Positions 26,516-35,426 are shown, counted from the first letter of the stretch. The stretch: DNA of 64,000 nt from Candidatus Thalassospirochaeta sargassi (GCA_028532855.1 JAQQAL010000035.1:61950-125949); one strand, 5' to 3'. A program made the numbers and translations. Notes: generated from the letters alone by a model not told the origin.

Positions 26516-26710
26516 GTCAGAGAGCTCTGCATCAGCAGTAATAACAGGCTGACCAGCAGCCTTGGCAGGACAGACTATTAGTAAATCCATTAGAGGAATT
26601 GGCGTACCGTTTATCCGAAACAGCGAAACCGCCGGGTCTCCAGGGCCCCCCTTCAGAAAGGCTTTGCGGGCACGAATCGATATAAAAGGATAAAGCTGAT
26701 TTACTACATC
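26516..26710 (-). pseudogene. Possible PIN-domain remnant
   Basis: On the minus strand a frame without a proper start reads FISIRARKAFLKGGPGDPAV, then NGTPIPLMDLLIVCPAKAAG and QPVITADAELSDRF. The pattern of an Asp-led helix (MDLLI), a small-residue helix and xxVITAD resembles the second half of PIN ribonuclease toxins. The first half is absent and a stop stands upstream. The call rests on this pattern only. Confidence 0.3.
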
Positions 26711-26776
26711 TTAATTCACATATCCTTGCAGATAACAGAAAGCAATTATTCTATTTCAGTTTTGTCAGGCTTAGGT

Positions 26777-27964
26777 TTATTCATTGTTTTCTTTGGTATA
26801 AAAAGATGGATGACGATATGCCATCGGCAAGCTGTTTTTATCAGATATTAAAAACCCGCTGTCGGCACAACCTTTTCCGGCAATAGCATTTGCATATTTA
26901 TCAAATTGTGCTATTCGTTCTTTGAGCAACTCCCTGTACCCTGTTTCATCAATAAGATCATCTATCAAATTAAGTAAGCGCTCTTCATCAGGACAGCCGG
27001 CAAAAACTTCCGCAATTCGGGCACGCAATCTATTCAGATTAGAAACATTAATGGAAGAACAGATTCTATCAAGTGTTCGATAGGCTTCAAACTCTTCTAC
27101 AGAGCCTGTGAGTAATTCGGTAAAAAGAAGGCAGACCTTCGTTGATATCTCTCGATGATTTACAGTTGATGCTTTTTTAAAATACTTTGCTGCAGTTTCA
27201 AAATCTCTAGTTTTCAGTGCTTGTACTCCTGCCAGTCTATTCAGATGGAAGTTATTTGAGTTGGATTCAATTGCTTCTGCAACAGCCTCTTTATCACCTG
27301 ATTCATAAGGGGACCTGCCTTTCAGGGATCTAAGAATATAAACTGAGATGCTTAAAACAATTGCGTCCAGCAGGAAACTGATAGGCTTGAGATCCATTCC
27401 AAGAAAATAATCGTATAAACCGTGAAATACTGCAGCTGTGCAGACAGCACCAATTACCATACCGAAGCTGTATTTATTCTTTCCAGCCCTTTTACTGTAA
27501 AGATATAACCCCGCTGCATAACCCCAGATAACCGCAAACGACATATGCCCTGTAGTTGCCATAACTGAACGTAGCAGCAGAATACCAAGCCCCCAGTCTG
27601 AATACAGGATATTCTCAAGTATAGCAAACCCAAGAGCAACTGCAGCCGCCTGCAATAGACCGTCCTTAGGTTCCTTCGTCATATCGGTCAGGCTTGCAGC
27701 CAGATAGAATACAAGGAATTTCCCGAACTCTTCGCATAAACCGACATAGAAAACATAGTAGGTCAGCGGTGATAAAAATGCTACATGTGATAATAAGAGT
27801 TCTTCTAATTCAGCAAGAAACAGAGCGGCAAAAACGCTTCCGATACCGCATAAAAATAAAGAGAAAATAACACTCGGCTTACCGGTTAACCTGGTCGATG
27901 TCTCAAACCGCTTAATAAACCACAACCAGAAAAAACTGACGGTAACTGAAATTACTAAAACCAT
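26777..27964 (-). CDS. PrsW-family intramembrane metalloprotease
   Basis: The 395-residue protein has about eight membrane helices in residues 1-205. The PrsW/CAAX-like motifs are GLCEEFGKF (Glu pair at 78-79), a conserved ENILY, the H-containing TGHMSFAVIWGYAAG, and HGLYDYFL (about 179). Family members cleave membrane-anchored anti-sigma factors or act on prenylated proteins. The soluble C-terminal half (about 225-395) is helical and repeat-like (NHREISTKVCLLFTELLTG). RBS GGAGG precedes the ATG. No sigma/anti-sigma pair is nearby. Confidence 0.8.
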   Translation of the reverse strand: MVLVISVTVSFFWLWFIKRFETSTRLTGKPSVIFSLFLCGIGSVFAALFLAELEELLLSHVAFLSPLTYYVFYVGLCEEFGKFLVFYLAASLTDMTKEPKDGLLQAAAVALGFAILENILYSDWGLGILLLRSVMATTGHMSFAVIWGYAAGLYLYSKRAGKNKYSFGMVIGAVCTAAVFHGLYDYFLGMDLKPISFLLDAIVLSISVYILRSLKGRSPYESGDKEAVAEAIESNSNNFHLNRLAGVQALKTRDFETAAKYFKKASTVNHREISTKVCLLFTELLTGSVEEFEAYRTLDRICSSINVSNLNRLRARIAEVFAGCPDEERLLNLIDDLIDETGYRELLKERIAQFDKYANAIAGKGCADSGFLISDKNSLPMAYRHPSFYTKENNE

Positions 27965-28046
27965 AGATTATTACCTCCATATATCATAATGCAGAAGGTG
28001 TGCCATGTCAGGGAATTATTGGGTAATTGAAAAATGAGATTGCCCC

Positions 28047-28406
28047 CTACACCGCAAACCGTTTCCAGACCGCACGCACCCCCTGAAAATAAACCATACA
28101 CCCGACACAGCAGCCGGAAATATGCAGATAATTAAGCAGCGGAGCTTCATGTGCAGGAGATAGAGCCCTAACAGATTTAATTTCAATGAGTACCTTGTTA
28201 TTAACAGCCAGGTCAGCGCAGAACTCCCCAACCGCACCCCCTCTATAGAATACATTAAACAGAGCATTGTAATAAACATTAAGCCTTGCGGACTTCAGCT
28301 CAGAAAATAAGGCATTGTGATAGCAGCTCTCAAGAAAATCACCGTTAAGCTCATTGTGAACCTGGATAAACGAACCTACAATTTGATTTGATAACTCTTC
28401 ACACAA
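28047..28406 (-). CDS. GxxExxY protein
   Basis: The 119-residue protein resembles the small GxxExxY family: ELSNQIVGSFIQVHNEL, GDFLESCYHNAL (normally GxxExxY; here G-D-F-L-E-S-C-Y), then FCADLAVNNKVLIEIKSV and LLNYLHISGCCVGCMVYF. The family's role is unclear; it has a PD-(D/E)XK-like core (D...ExK is present in DLAV...LIEIK). No ATG is available: the frame is closed upstream by a stop, and TTG at 28406 is the only sensible start. The left end abuts the helicase fragment. Confidence 0.65.
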   Translation of the reverse strand: MCEELSNQIVGSFIQVHNELNGDFLESCYHNALFSELKSARLNVYYNALFNVFYRGGAVGEFCADLAVNNKVLIEIKSVRALSPAHEAPLLNYLHISGCCVGCMVYFQGVRAVWKRFAV

Positions 28407-28434
28407 AAGCAGATAACCGGACAGTTTTTAAAAA

Positions 28435-29094
28435 GAACAGAATTTAAATAGACAGTATATGAATGTCGAGATTGAGTTGATGACAATTCATGCTTCAAAA
28501 GATAAAGAAGCCGATTACGTTGTTCTAATTGGTTTGTTATCCGATGAGCTACCCGCTGAAAAGCCAGTTGATGATATTCTGGAACTCTTATTACCGCTAA
28601 AAGAGAGTTATCCAGATGCAGAGGAACGAAGGCTTTTTTATGTGGCCTTAACTCGTGCCAAGAATCGAGTATATTTGGTATATAGTCCACTTGATCCCTC
28701 AAACTTCATGAAAGAGCTTGAATCTGAAGAATACAACACTTGTCAGCATGAGATAATAAATGGGGATTTTTCTCAAAATCCATATTTTCCTGCATGTCCC
28801 GAATGTGGCAGAGGTGTATTATCAATAAAGAATGGCTCTCATGGGCCATTTGTAGGTTGCTCAAAATTTCCAGTGTGTAAACATACTGAGAATATTTGCT
28901 CGTTCTGCCGTTCTGGTATATTAGAAAAGAAAGGAGAAAACCTAGCCTGTACTAATTGCCAAGTAGCTATTCCTGTCTGTCCTAAGTGCGGAGGCGACCT
29001 TTTAATTCGTGAGGGCAAGTATGGACAATTCCTCGGTTGTTCCAATTACCGAAGTGATGATGTAATTTCCTGTAACTATACCAGGAAGATTTGA
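28435..29094 (+). pseudogene. C-terminal fragment of a HelD/UvrD-like helicase with zinc ribbons
   Basis: The open frame (211 residues from the first ATG at 28459) contains only the helicase's last motifs: MTIHASKDKEADYVVLIGL (motif V) and DAEERRLFYVALTRAKNRV (motif VI). It then carries two or more C4 topoisomerase-type zinc ribbons: CPECGRG...GCSKFPVC, CSFCRSG...CTNC and CPKCGGD...GCSNY. Walker A and motifs I-IV are missing, so it cannot be a helicase. There is no RBS. It is the scar of a larger gene cut at about 28435. Confidence 0.75.
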
Positions 29095-29148
29095 GTATGT
29101 TCACGAAAATAGATTGCAGTATCTTCTATCCTTTCGAAGGGCTATCTG

Positions 29149-29718
29149 TTAATTTTCATCTGACTGAAATAAAAGTAACTCACCTTCAGCAAGGCTTGTT
29201 TCATTACCAAACTTTTCTATAATGAAATCTCTAACATCTTTTATCTGGTTACGATGAATCTCAATATCATTGACCGTGGTCCATTTTGTGTATGGATACT
29301 TTTTCCCAATTTTCTTTAATACAATGGAGTCTATAGGACATTGATTAGGCTTTCCGATTTCTTCAAGGCACCACATATGCTTCAGATAAACTGATATGCT
29401 TTTCTGTGAATGTGAGATTTTGAAACCTTCTGGATTATAAAAAAGATCCCCAAACTTACTATTCATCTTTTCTTGCAATTCTAATATTTTTTTTTCATAA
29501 TCTTCATCTGTAAGATTTTCAACAGTTTTCTGTATCTCCTTAAGGCACTCTCCCCAATAAGCTCTAATCTCTTTTCGAGAACTTTCAGCCAATCCCGACT
29601 TGTATAGTTTGTTATGCTGAACAGCAGCACTAATTGATTTACTTAATGCATCAGTATTACTTCTATCAATATTGTATCTATCAAGGAACTTCTTTTTTGC
29701 TTCAATAACTACACTCAT
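29149..29718 (-). CDS. Unknown protein, last gene of island cassette
   Basis: I do not recognise this 189-residue protein. It is highly charged and mostly helical (for example WGECLKEIQKTVENLTDEDY, about 70-89), without membrane segments or signal peptide. RBS GGAG lies 7 nt from the ATG. It is last of four same-strand genes with a predicted zinc peptidase at the head. Confidence 0.6.
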   Translation of the reverse strand: MSVVIEAKKKFLDRYNIDRSNTDALSKSISAAVQHNKLYKSGLAESSRKEIRAYWGECLKEIQKTVENLTDEDYEKKILELQEKMNSKFGDLFYNPEGFKISHSQKSISVYLKHMWCLEEIGKPNQCPIDSIVLKKIGKKYPYTKWTTVNDIEIHRNQIKDVRDFIIEKFGNETSLAEGELLLFQSDEN

Positions 29719-29746
29719 AAAATCTCCAATTCATATGTTGTTCATC

Positions 29747-30052
29747 TCAATTTTTATTTTTCAGTTTGATAAAGTCAAATAGATTTTTTACATTATTAAG
29801 AACATAGCACAATGAAACAGATAAAGGGTAAAGAAAAATGAAAATGATTCGATCCCGTAACCCTTGAAAGCTATACCAGTTAGCTTTAATACCATTAAGC
29901 CATAAGAGAAAGTTTAAAGTGATGCCCATCCCTTCAACCCTGGCAAAAACTTCAGGATTCTCTGTATCAACGTCCAGGTCATATATCACCCTCTGAGCAT
30001 GTTCATGGTGCATTTTATCTGATAGTTCTGTAATCAAGTTCCTCATGTTCAT
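29747..30052 (-). CDS. Small protein with C-terminal membrane segment
   Basis: The 101-residue protein begins MNMRNLITELSDKMHHEHAQ and has hydrophobic stretches near residues 60-90 (RIIFIFLYPLSVSLCYVL). The start at 30052 was chosen because GGAGG lies 5 nt upstream, inside the end of the preceding gene, and the TGA and this ATG are separated by one base. Upstream in-frame Met codons lie within the other gene. Function unknown. Confidence 0.55.
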   Translation of the reverse strand: MNMRNLITELSDKMHHEHAQRVIYDLDVDTENPEVFARVEGMGITLNFLLWLNGIKANWYSFQGLRDRIIFIFLYPLSVSLCYVLNNVKNLFDFIKLKNKN

Positions 30053-30053
30053 C

Positions 30054-31295
30054 TCATCCTCCATAGCTCGAAATTTCATAGATATTAAGGCTCTCAAGAG
30101 ACTCTTTGGTTTCCTGCTTGTTTAATAAATCATCAGGAAGAAGAGTCATGAGCTCCTCCACTTCCTTCTCCCATTCATTTGTTTTCTGCATCCAGACTTC
30201 CAAAGGCCACCGCCAGTTCACTTGATAACCAAGCCTGTTAGCAAGCACGACTCCTTTCCCGTAGGGGGCTTTTAAAATGGGATCGAAGTTGTATGGTGTG
30301 TCTTGATTCAATAAACGGTCTGCCAGGTGATCAGGATTCTTACTGACTCTGATTGCACTGCAAATGGCAGCAATGATTAGGGATGGACTTTCACAGGAGA
30401 GATTCAACAGCAGCTTGGCAGCTTTGTTCTTCTCAAACCCTTTGAGGATATAACCAGCCATATCTTCAACGGTGTAAAGTCTTCTTTTCTTGATGACCAT
30501 TTTGCTGGGATACTTAACCTCGGTAGGGAAGTTGAGCATAAACTCGAGTCTGGGATCATAGATGTCGAAGAGGTCTTCCAAGGGCGGTCTATCTTCTTCT
30601 GGCAAATCCTCTAAGACTTTATGAAGCATATAATAAGGAACCTGCTTTCTTTTCTCTAAATACGAGCGTTTATAGATAATATTATTTGGGGTAACCTGAA
30701 GATATATCGATCGATAATCTGTTACGTGCAATTTGCGCTCAGAATTCGGCTGTATAGATGTCATCACCTCTGCATAGTAAAATCTTTTCTCTGGTTCATA
30801 CTCTGTAACTATTGAACGTCTGTAAAAGTCTACATTTGAGCAGTGATAGAGCTTTATAGCTGTTTCTTGATCTGCCAGATAAATCCCTCTGAAGTAGCTG
30901 AAAAGATGGTCCTCGATGATCCGTGATTTCTTCTGTATTGGTTTATCAGCATCATGTATCAATTCTACAGGTTCTGGTTCGGATTCTACTTCAAAATCTT
31001 CTGGGAAGCCGACTGTTAGAAATGATTTCTTGTCTCTATCTAATCCATTGATGATAACGAGATTATATCTGAACTTTCCGAGTTTGAAATGGATGGCAAT
31101 TTCTTTTATATGTGCTGTATTGGCCAATGCTGAACTGACTTTCTCAAGCACCCGAAATAGTCTGAATCGCTCTACTTCTTTATCCTGATTATTAACAAGG
31201 GAGTAATACAGGATGTCTGTAAAGAATACTGGCTGATCAATCCAGGTCTCATATAGGAGGTCCTTCGATATTTCTACAAGGTTACTGTATTCCAT
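30054..31295 (-). CDS. Unknown soluble protein of island cassette
   Basis: This 413-residue protein starts MEYSNLVEISKDLLYETWID, with GGAGG 5 nt before the ATG at 31295; a longer reading would run into the peptidase gene. The ATG overlaps that gene by 14 nt. No family is recognised. It has an N-terminal globular region, a middle acidic stretch (DFEVESEPEPVELIHDADKP, about 150-169) and a helical C-terminal part. No signal peptide or membrane segments. The coupling argues for joint function. Confidence 0.6.
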   Translation of the reverse strand: MEYSNLVEISKDLLYETWIDQPVFFTDILYYSLVNNQDKEVERFRLFRVLEKVSSALANTAHIKEIAIHFKLGKFRYNLVIINGLDRDKKSFLTVGFPEDFEVESEPEPVELIHDADKPIQKKSRIIEDHLFSYFRGIYLADQETAIKLYHCSNVDFYRRSIVTEYEPEKRFYYAEVMTSIQPNSERKLHVTDYRSIYLQVTPNNIIYKRSYLEKRKQVPYYMLHKVLEDLPEEDRPPLEDLFDIYDPRLEFMLNFPTEVKYPSKMVIKKRRLYTVEDMAGYILKGFEKNKAAKLLLNLSCESPSLIIAAICSAIRVSKNPDHLADRLLNQDTPYNFDPILKAPYGKGVVLANRLGYQVNWRWPLEVWMQKTNEWEKEVEELMTLLPDDLLNKQETKESLESLNIYEISSYGG

Positions 31296-32172
31296 AATGC
31301 CTCCATTTATGTAAAGTACTGCTCGGTGCTGAATAGAATTGATATTCTTGCTTAATCTGCTGTTCAAACGGGGCGATGAGATTACATAACTCTTCCCATT
31401 CATTCTCTTGGGACTTTCGGATTTTTTGTTCATGGCGATCTGAGAAAGAAACACCTGTAGTTGGATTACTATCTCTGGAAAGGTGAATGATGTATGGTGA
31501 TTTCAAGTCCCAAGTGAATAGAATCCCAGTTGGCTCATCGGCTTCTAAATTAAGGAATAGGATCTGCTCAGTTAGATGGTCCTTGAAATGAGATAGCTCA
31601 ATTTCTGGTAAGTAGTTATTTAATTCATCAAAAAAAGGCAGAGGGTCGCCATTCTGAAGTGCTGCTATTATATCATCAAAGAACGATTTGAAAATAAAGT
31701 ATCCAACACTGTATAAGGGATACTCTGAATTGATTCTATCTTGTAACAATTGTATGTCAGTCCATGAATTTGGATAGAATTGCTTCTCATAAAAGACAGG
31801 TACCCCCTCACGAAGGTAGCCGCCAAATTTGAACTGGTCAAATAGTGCAGGATAAAAATAATGGATAAGCTCATGAAACAAAGTAGACTCAATTTCATCT
31901 AACTCTCGGTCTATCAAAATTACATCATTTACAGAATCATATAATCCCGAGTATTCAATATCCTTTGATATTATTTGAATTGGCCCTCTATGTTTTATGG
32001 GTAGCCCAAGTTCCTGCTCGACAATCTCGATATTTGTTAATGCAGTATGTAGTTTCTGACTAATATCGAGATGTTGATCAGTCCAATGATTGATTAGATA
32101 CGTTCTTTCATTGGTTGAAATTGTGTATTTTATCTTTTGCAAATCAGTCTCTTTTCTCAGTTTATGCAACAT
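31282..32172 (-). CDS. Predicted zinc metallopeptidase (gluzincin-like)
   Basis: The 296-residue protein contains TLFHELIHYF (HExxH at 100-104) and a downstream Glu in LREGVPVFYEK (E122), matching the HExxH-E ligand pattern of gluzincins such as peptidase MA. No signal peptide, so cytosolic. It is first of a four-gene cassette. The substrate is unknown; the position in an integrase-flanked island suggests a defence or mobile-element role, which is not proven. Confidence 0.65.
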   Translation of the reverse strand: MLHKLRKETDLQKIKYTISTNERTYLINHWTDQHLDISQKLHTALTNIEIVEQELGLPIKHRGPIQIISKDIEYSGLYDSVNDVILIDRELDEIESTLFHELIHYFYPALFDQFKFGGYLREGVPVFYEKQFYPNSWTDIQLLQDRINSEYPLYSVGYFIFKSFFDDIIAALQNGDPLPFFDELNNYLPEIELSHFKDHLTEQILFLNLEADEPTGILFTWDLKSPYIIHLSRDSNPTTGVSFSDRHEQKIRKSQENEWEELCNLIAPFEQQIKQEYQFYSAPSSTLHKWRHYGIQ

Positions 32173-32342
32173 TTATCCTCCTGGTTCATTTAGGTTTCAA
32201 ATGTTATATAAGAAAAAGATCCGAAAAGTAAAACGAAAAGTGAAAAATTTTTTATTTCATTTTAATATAAGGAGTTAGTATCTGTAAATAGTATTAGACT
32301 TGCAAGAAATTTCTTTGAAGCGGTTTTATTAAACCGTATCAT

Positions 32343-32621
32343 CTATTCCTGATGTGCGAAAAAACCTTCATATGTAGTATCTTGTTCTTTAAAAGTATCA
32401 ATCCATCTGCCGATATCGACTTCTTGCAATTCATAAAAAGCATCCTCATCGATGAATTTATCATTTTCAGTAAATGTAAAAATCTCAGGGACAAGTATCG
32501 TCTGAAGGTTCTTCACTTGTTCTACTGTCAGCCCGTGTTCAATAAGGATGGTTTTTACAAAATCAGTTAATACAAGGTCGTCTCCGAGGGTATAAGCAAA
32601 ATCCTCAAGACCTTCACTCAT
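32343..32621 (-). CDS. Small acidic protein, unknown
   Basis: The 92-residue protein, MSEGLEDFAYTLGDDLVLTD and onwards, is strongly acidic with two aromatic-rich stretches and no signal peptide. A weak GGAAAG site lies upstream. It is adjacent to the insertion sequence. No family recognised. Acidic small proteins in such islands are sometimes antitoxins or immunity proteins; nothing here proves that. Confidence 0.45.
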   Translation of the reverse strand: MSEGLEDFAYTLGDDLVLTDFVKTILIEHGLTVEQVKNLQTILVPEIFTFTENDKFIDEDAFYELQEVDIGRWIDTFKEQDTTYEGFFAHQE

Positions 32622-32714
32622 TCATTCTTTCCATCGTCAGAATAATTCTAATTTTTTGGATTTCAGCCATCCTTTTAACATTAACATGGAATTCCCCCAG
32701 TTCTGTAGACATTC

Positions 32715-33524
32715 TTAACTTGCCATAAGAGCCTTTTCAAAATCAACAGGTGACCGCCGATTTAAGTGCTCATGCCTTCTTTTTCTGTTATAAAATACTT
32801 CGATATAATCAAAAATATCATTCCGAGCATCATCTCGTGTTAGGTATTTCCTTCTGCGAGTTCGTTCTTTTTTCAGGCTGTTGAAAAAAGATTCGACAGC
32901 AGCGTTATCGTAACAGTTCCCTCGACGACTCATACTCTGAATGAAATTATTGTTTTTACAAAACCGATTCCAATCACTGCTCGAATATTGAGTCCCCTGA
33001 TCTGAATGAATAATAACTTTGTTTTTTGGTCGACGTCTCCAGAATGCTGAAAGCAGAGCCTGAACAACAATATCTCGGTGAAGAGTATTCTGCATCGACC
33101 ATCCAACAATTCTTCGAGAACACAAATCCATTACTACTGCCAGATATAACCAGCCTTCACTGGTAGGTATATAGGTAATATCTGTCACCCATGCAACATC
33201 TATTTCATCATAGTTAAAATTCTGTTGCAGATGATTTTCATGCGCAACTGATGGTTTGCCATACTTGTAGCGCCGCCTTTTTAATCCAATTTCTGCCTGA
33301 ATTTTATTCTCACGCATTATTCGTGCTACACGATTTAATCCACAAACCTCACCAGATTCACGTAGATCTTCAAATATTCTGGGGCTGCCGTAGACTTTAT
33401 CGCTCTCATCCCAAAAATGTTTTATCTGCTTGAGAATACGCTCGTCTTCGATCTCTCGATCTGATTTTGGTTTATTCAACCATGCATAGAAGCCGCTACG
33501 ATGAACTTTTAGAACTCGGCACAT
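32715..33524 (-). CDS. IS3-family transposase OrfB (DDE catalytic domain)
   Basis: The 269-residue protein has the DDE triad: WVTDITYI, VIIHSDQGTQYSS, and NAAVESFFNSLKKE for the Glu. It starts with the HTH_21-like helices (KVHRSGFYAWLNKP). It is normally made as an OrfAB fusion by -1 frameshift, so the ATG at 33524 need not be used. It appears intact. Confidence 0.9.
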   Translation of the reverse strand: MCRVLKVHRSGFYAWLNKPKSDREIEDERILKQIKHFWDESDKVYGSPRIFEDLRESGEVCGLNRVARIMRENKIQAEIGLKRRRYKYGKPSVAHENHLQQNFNYDEIDVAWVTDITYIPTSEGWLYLAVVMDLCSRRIVGWSMQNTLHRDIVVQALLSAFWRRRPKNKVIIHSDQGTQYSSSDWNRFCKNNNFIQSMSRRGNCYDNAAVESFFNSLKKERTRRRKYLTRDDARNDIFDYIEVFYNRKRRHEHLNRRSPVDFEKALMAS

Positions 33525-33571
33525 CGAAACAACCCTGAACTCAGTCCTGTTTGCTTTAATAAAGGCATATC

Positions 33572-33859
33572 TTACTCGGACTGATTTGCGAAGAATGCCG
33601 CGGCTTTTTTTAGGATGTCACGCTCCTCAGTGACCCGCCGTAACTCTGATTGGAGCCTTTGAATTTCTTTTTCTTGAGCAGACATTTGTTGTTCAGCTTT
33701 TTGCGATTTTGGATTTCTTGGATCGGCATGCAGCCACTTATATAGGCTGTGTGTTGATACTCCGATTCGCTCTGCAACATCCTTGACTGAATAGCCGCGT
33801 TCAACAATTTGAGTAACAGCTTCCTTCTTAAATTCATCCGTATACCTGGATTTTCCCAT
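33572..33859 (-). CDS. IS3-family transposase OrfA
   Basis: The 95-residue protein has a helix-turn-helix (DVAERIGVSTHSLYKWL, residues 25-41) and a leucine-zipper-like coiled coil (EKEIQRLQSELRRVTEERDI). At the end of the frame a run of seven A (minus strand, 33605-33611) provides the A-AAA-AAA slippery site. A -1 shift there continues in frame (SRGILRKSVRVRYAFIK) into OrfB. Confidence 0.9.
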   Translation of the reverse strand: MGKSRYTDEFKKEAVTQIVERGYSVKDVAERIGVSTHSLYKWLHADPRNPKSQKAEQQMSAQEKEIQRLQSELRRVTEERDILKKAAAFFANQSE

Positions 33860-33886
33860 CTACATCTTCTCCTCATTTTGAGTTTA

Positions 33887-34234
33887 TCAGATGTCTACGA
33901 TTTCGGGGGAATTCCAGTTGTCGCCCATGGTCAGGGCTTTGGTAAGTTCTGATACAACTGTGTTATAGATGTTTTTGTTCAGACAATCCCGGAAAGCCTG
34001 TGGATTATCGGGCTCAAGAATAGAAAAAATCTGGTTCTGTACTGTTTTTATTTCAGCTGTAGTCTCGGTCTGCTTCTTTTGAACCCGTTCGCGGAGACGA
34101 CATACCATGAGATATTGTTCTTCAAAGGTGTCATAGAGTCCTTTTAGGTATTCGAGGTGTTCATTCACAGTGAGGCCGAAGAGCCTGGGTTCTTTCTGTT
34201 CTATCCCCTTGATGATATCTGTTAATAATTTCAT
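33887..34234 (-). pseudogene. Gene 3' end disrupted by the IS (coiled-coil protein)
   Basis: The frame begins MKLLTDIIKGIEQKEPRLFG with RBS AAGGAG. It has a coiled-coil segment (VCRLRERVQKKQTETTAEIK) and would end within the IS inverted repeat: the last nine residues (WNSPEIVDI region) come from the IS. The original C-terminus is lost and no continuation is visible on the other side. Family not recognised. Confidence 0.6.
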
Positions 34235-34433
34235 TTTTAAATCTCCTTGCTGGAACAGCTATATTATGCATGGTACTTGAGGTCCTGTGTTATGAAAATA
34301 ATGAGTGCTGCTCTTCTGTCTGGCATTCATGCATTTAATGGCTCCCGTTATTTGGCGAAGATAGTTTTCGCCATTAAGTTTGAAGGAGCAAACTTTTATG
34401 TTAGGTGGGAGTAGTTAGAAACAAAGAGCTTAC

Positions 34434-35426
34434 TTATAGAGAATTTATTTCTACTTCGAGCTCACCAATACTATTCAGAATATCTGTAAAATCAGGCTTA
34501 TCTCCAAACAGCATTGATTGCATGCTTTCATAATCTTTTTTCAATTCTTCTAAATGATGTTCAGAGGGCGACAGTCGAAAAGTCCCGGGAAAGGCGTCAT
34601 CATATCGTGCCCATGGACATCGATAAAAACGCTTCTTAAATTCAACAACATCTTCTAACAGTTTCAAATCGTTAAGAGCATCGATTTTGACCTGGGTATC
34701 AGCCATTCGATGTAGATCATAATAATGACGCGAATATCTTGGAGGAAGAGATTTGCTCGTATCACGATGAGCTTCCTGATGCAGTATTGTAGCCTTCTCC
34801 CAAAATGTTCTCTTAGCCATCACTGTACGAATTGAAGTTTCTGCCTGTTCAAATACATCTGGATAAAAATCTGCTGAGTATGGTTTTATCACCTTTTCTT
34901 CAGACGGAACCCAAGCGGCCAGAGGCCCTATTTCCAAAAGAATTGTCTGCAGGATAGAATCATTCGAGAAACTACGTGGATAGGTGAATCTGACGTTTTG
35001 ATGTTTATCGGCAGATACTTCTACCTCACACCCAAGTATATCTGAAAAGTCAGCCTTCAACACAGGAGCAAATGAGTCGATAAGAAATTGAACAGCTTTT
35101 TGATTAGCTTCCTCATTAAACTTATCCTGCTTTGTATTACTACGAGCATCCCAAGGTTCACCGGCCTGATATCCAAGAAGAGTCCAATCTATTATCAGAT
35201 CTATATCCTCTGAAAACCTTTCAATTAGGTTATATGCCTTTGACAAGCTTGTCCCGCCTTTAAAAGATAACTGGCCTTTCCAATCACTCTTGTGAAAAAG
35301 ATAATCCAGAGTCCAGCAAACCCAGAAATCCTTTTCAATAATCGCTTCGTTTATCCCCATCTTTTGAGATGTCGCACGGAAGAGATCCATTCTGTCTTTA
35401 TCAGATAGCCCTGCAATTTTATTCAT
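34434..35426 (-). CDS. abiEii: AbiEii-type nucleotidyltransferase toxin
   Basis: The 330-residue protein carries the DUF1814/AbiEii motifs KGGTSLSKAYN (residues about 62-72) and FSEDIDLIIDW (about 77-87), the metal-binding part of the nucleotidyltransferase fold. Known members of this family (AbiEii/MenT) transfer nucleotides to tRNA or bind GTP and stop growth. It overlaps the antitoxin gene by 8 nt, the usual antitoxin-first order. The motifs are intact. Confidence 0.85.
   Translation of the reverse strand: MNKIAGLSDKDRMDLFRATSQKMGINEAIIEKDFWVCWTLDYLFHKSDWKGQLSFKGGTSLSKAYNLIERFSEDIDLIIDWTLLGYQAGEPWDARSNTKQDKFNEEANQKAVQFLIDSFAPVLKADFSDILGCEVEVSADKHQNVRFTYPRSFSNDSILQTILLEIGPLAAWVPSEEKVIKPYSADFYPDVFEQAETSIRTVMAKRTFWEKATILHQEAHRDTSKSLPPRYSRHYYDLHRMADTQVKIDALNDLKLLEDVVEFKKRFYRCPWARYDDAFPGTFRLSPSEHHLEELKKDYESMQSMLFGDKPDFTDILNSIGELEVEINSL

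Larger units (their letters stand above)
32687..33916 (-). mobile_element. IS3-family insertion sequence
   Basis: The 1230-bp element is bounded by imperfect 26-bp inverted repeats (32687-32712 and 33891-33916). They share TGGAATTCCCCC at the tips and GTAGACAT inside, and the ends read TG...CA. It carries orfA and orfB in overlapping phases with a -1 slippery A-run. No target-site duplication is seen (aaca left, gttg right), so the flanks may have been rearranged. It truncates the gene at 33887-34234. Confidence 0.88.

Noticed and set aside
34343..34420. Possible integron attC-like site (GTTAGGT and nested palindromes ggcgaa/ttcgcc)
   Set aside because: Only one half-core (GTTRRRY) is present; no RYYYAAC partner was found within 150 bp, and no integron integrase or gene cassettes with such sites are seen.
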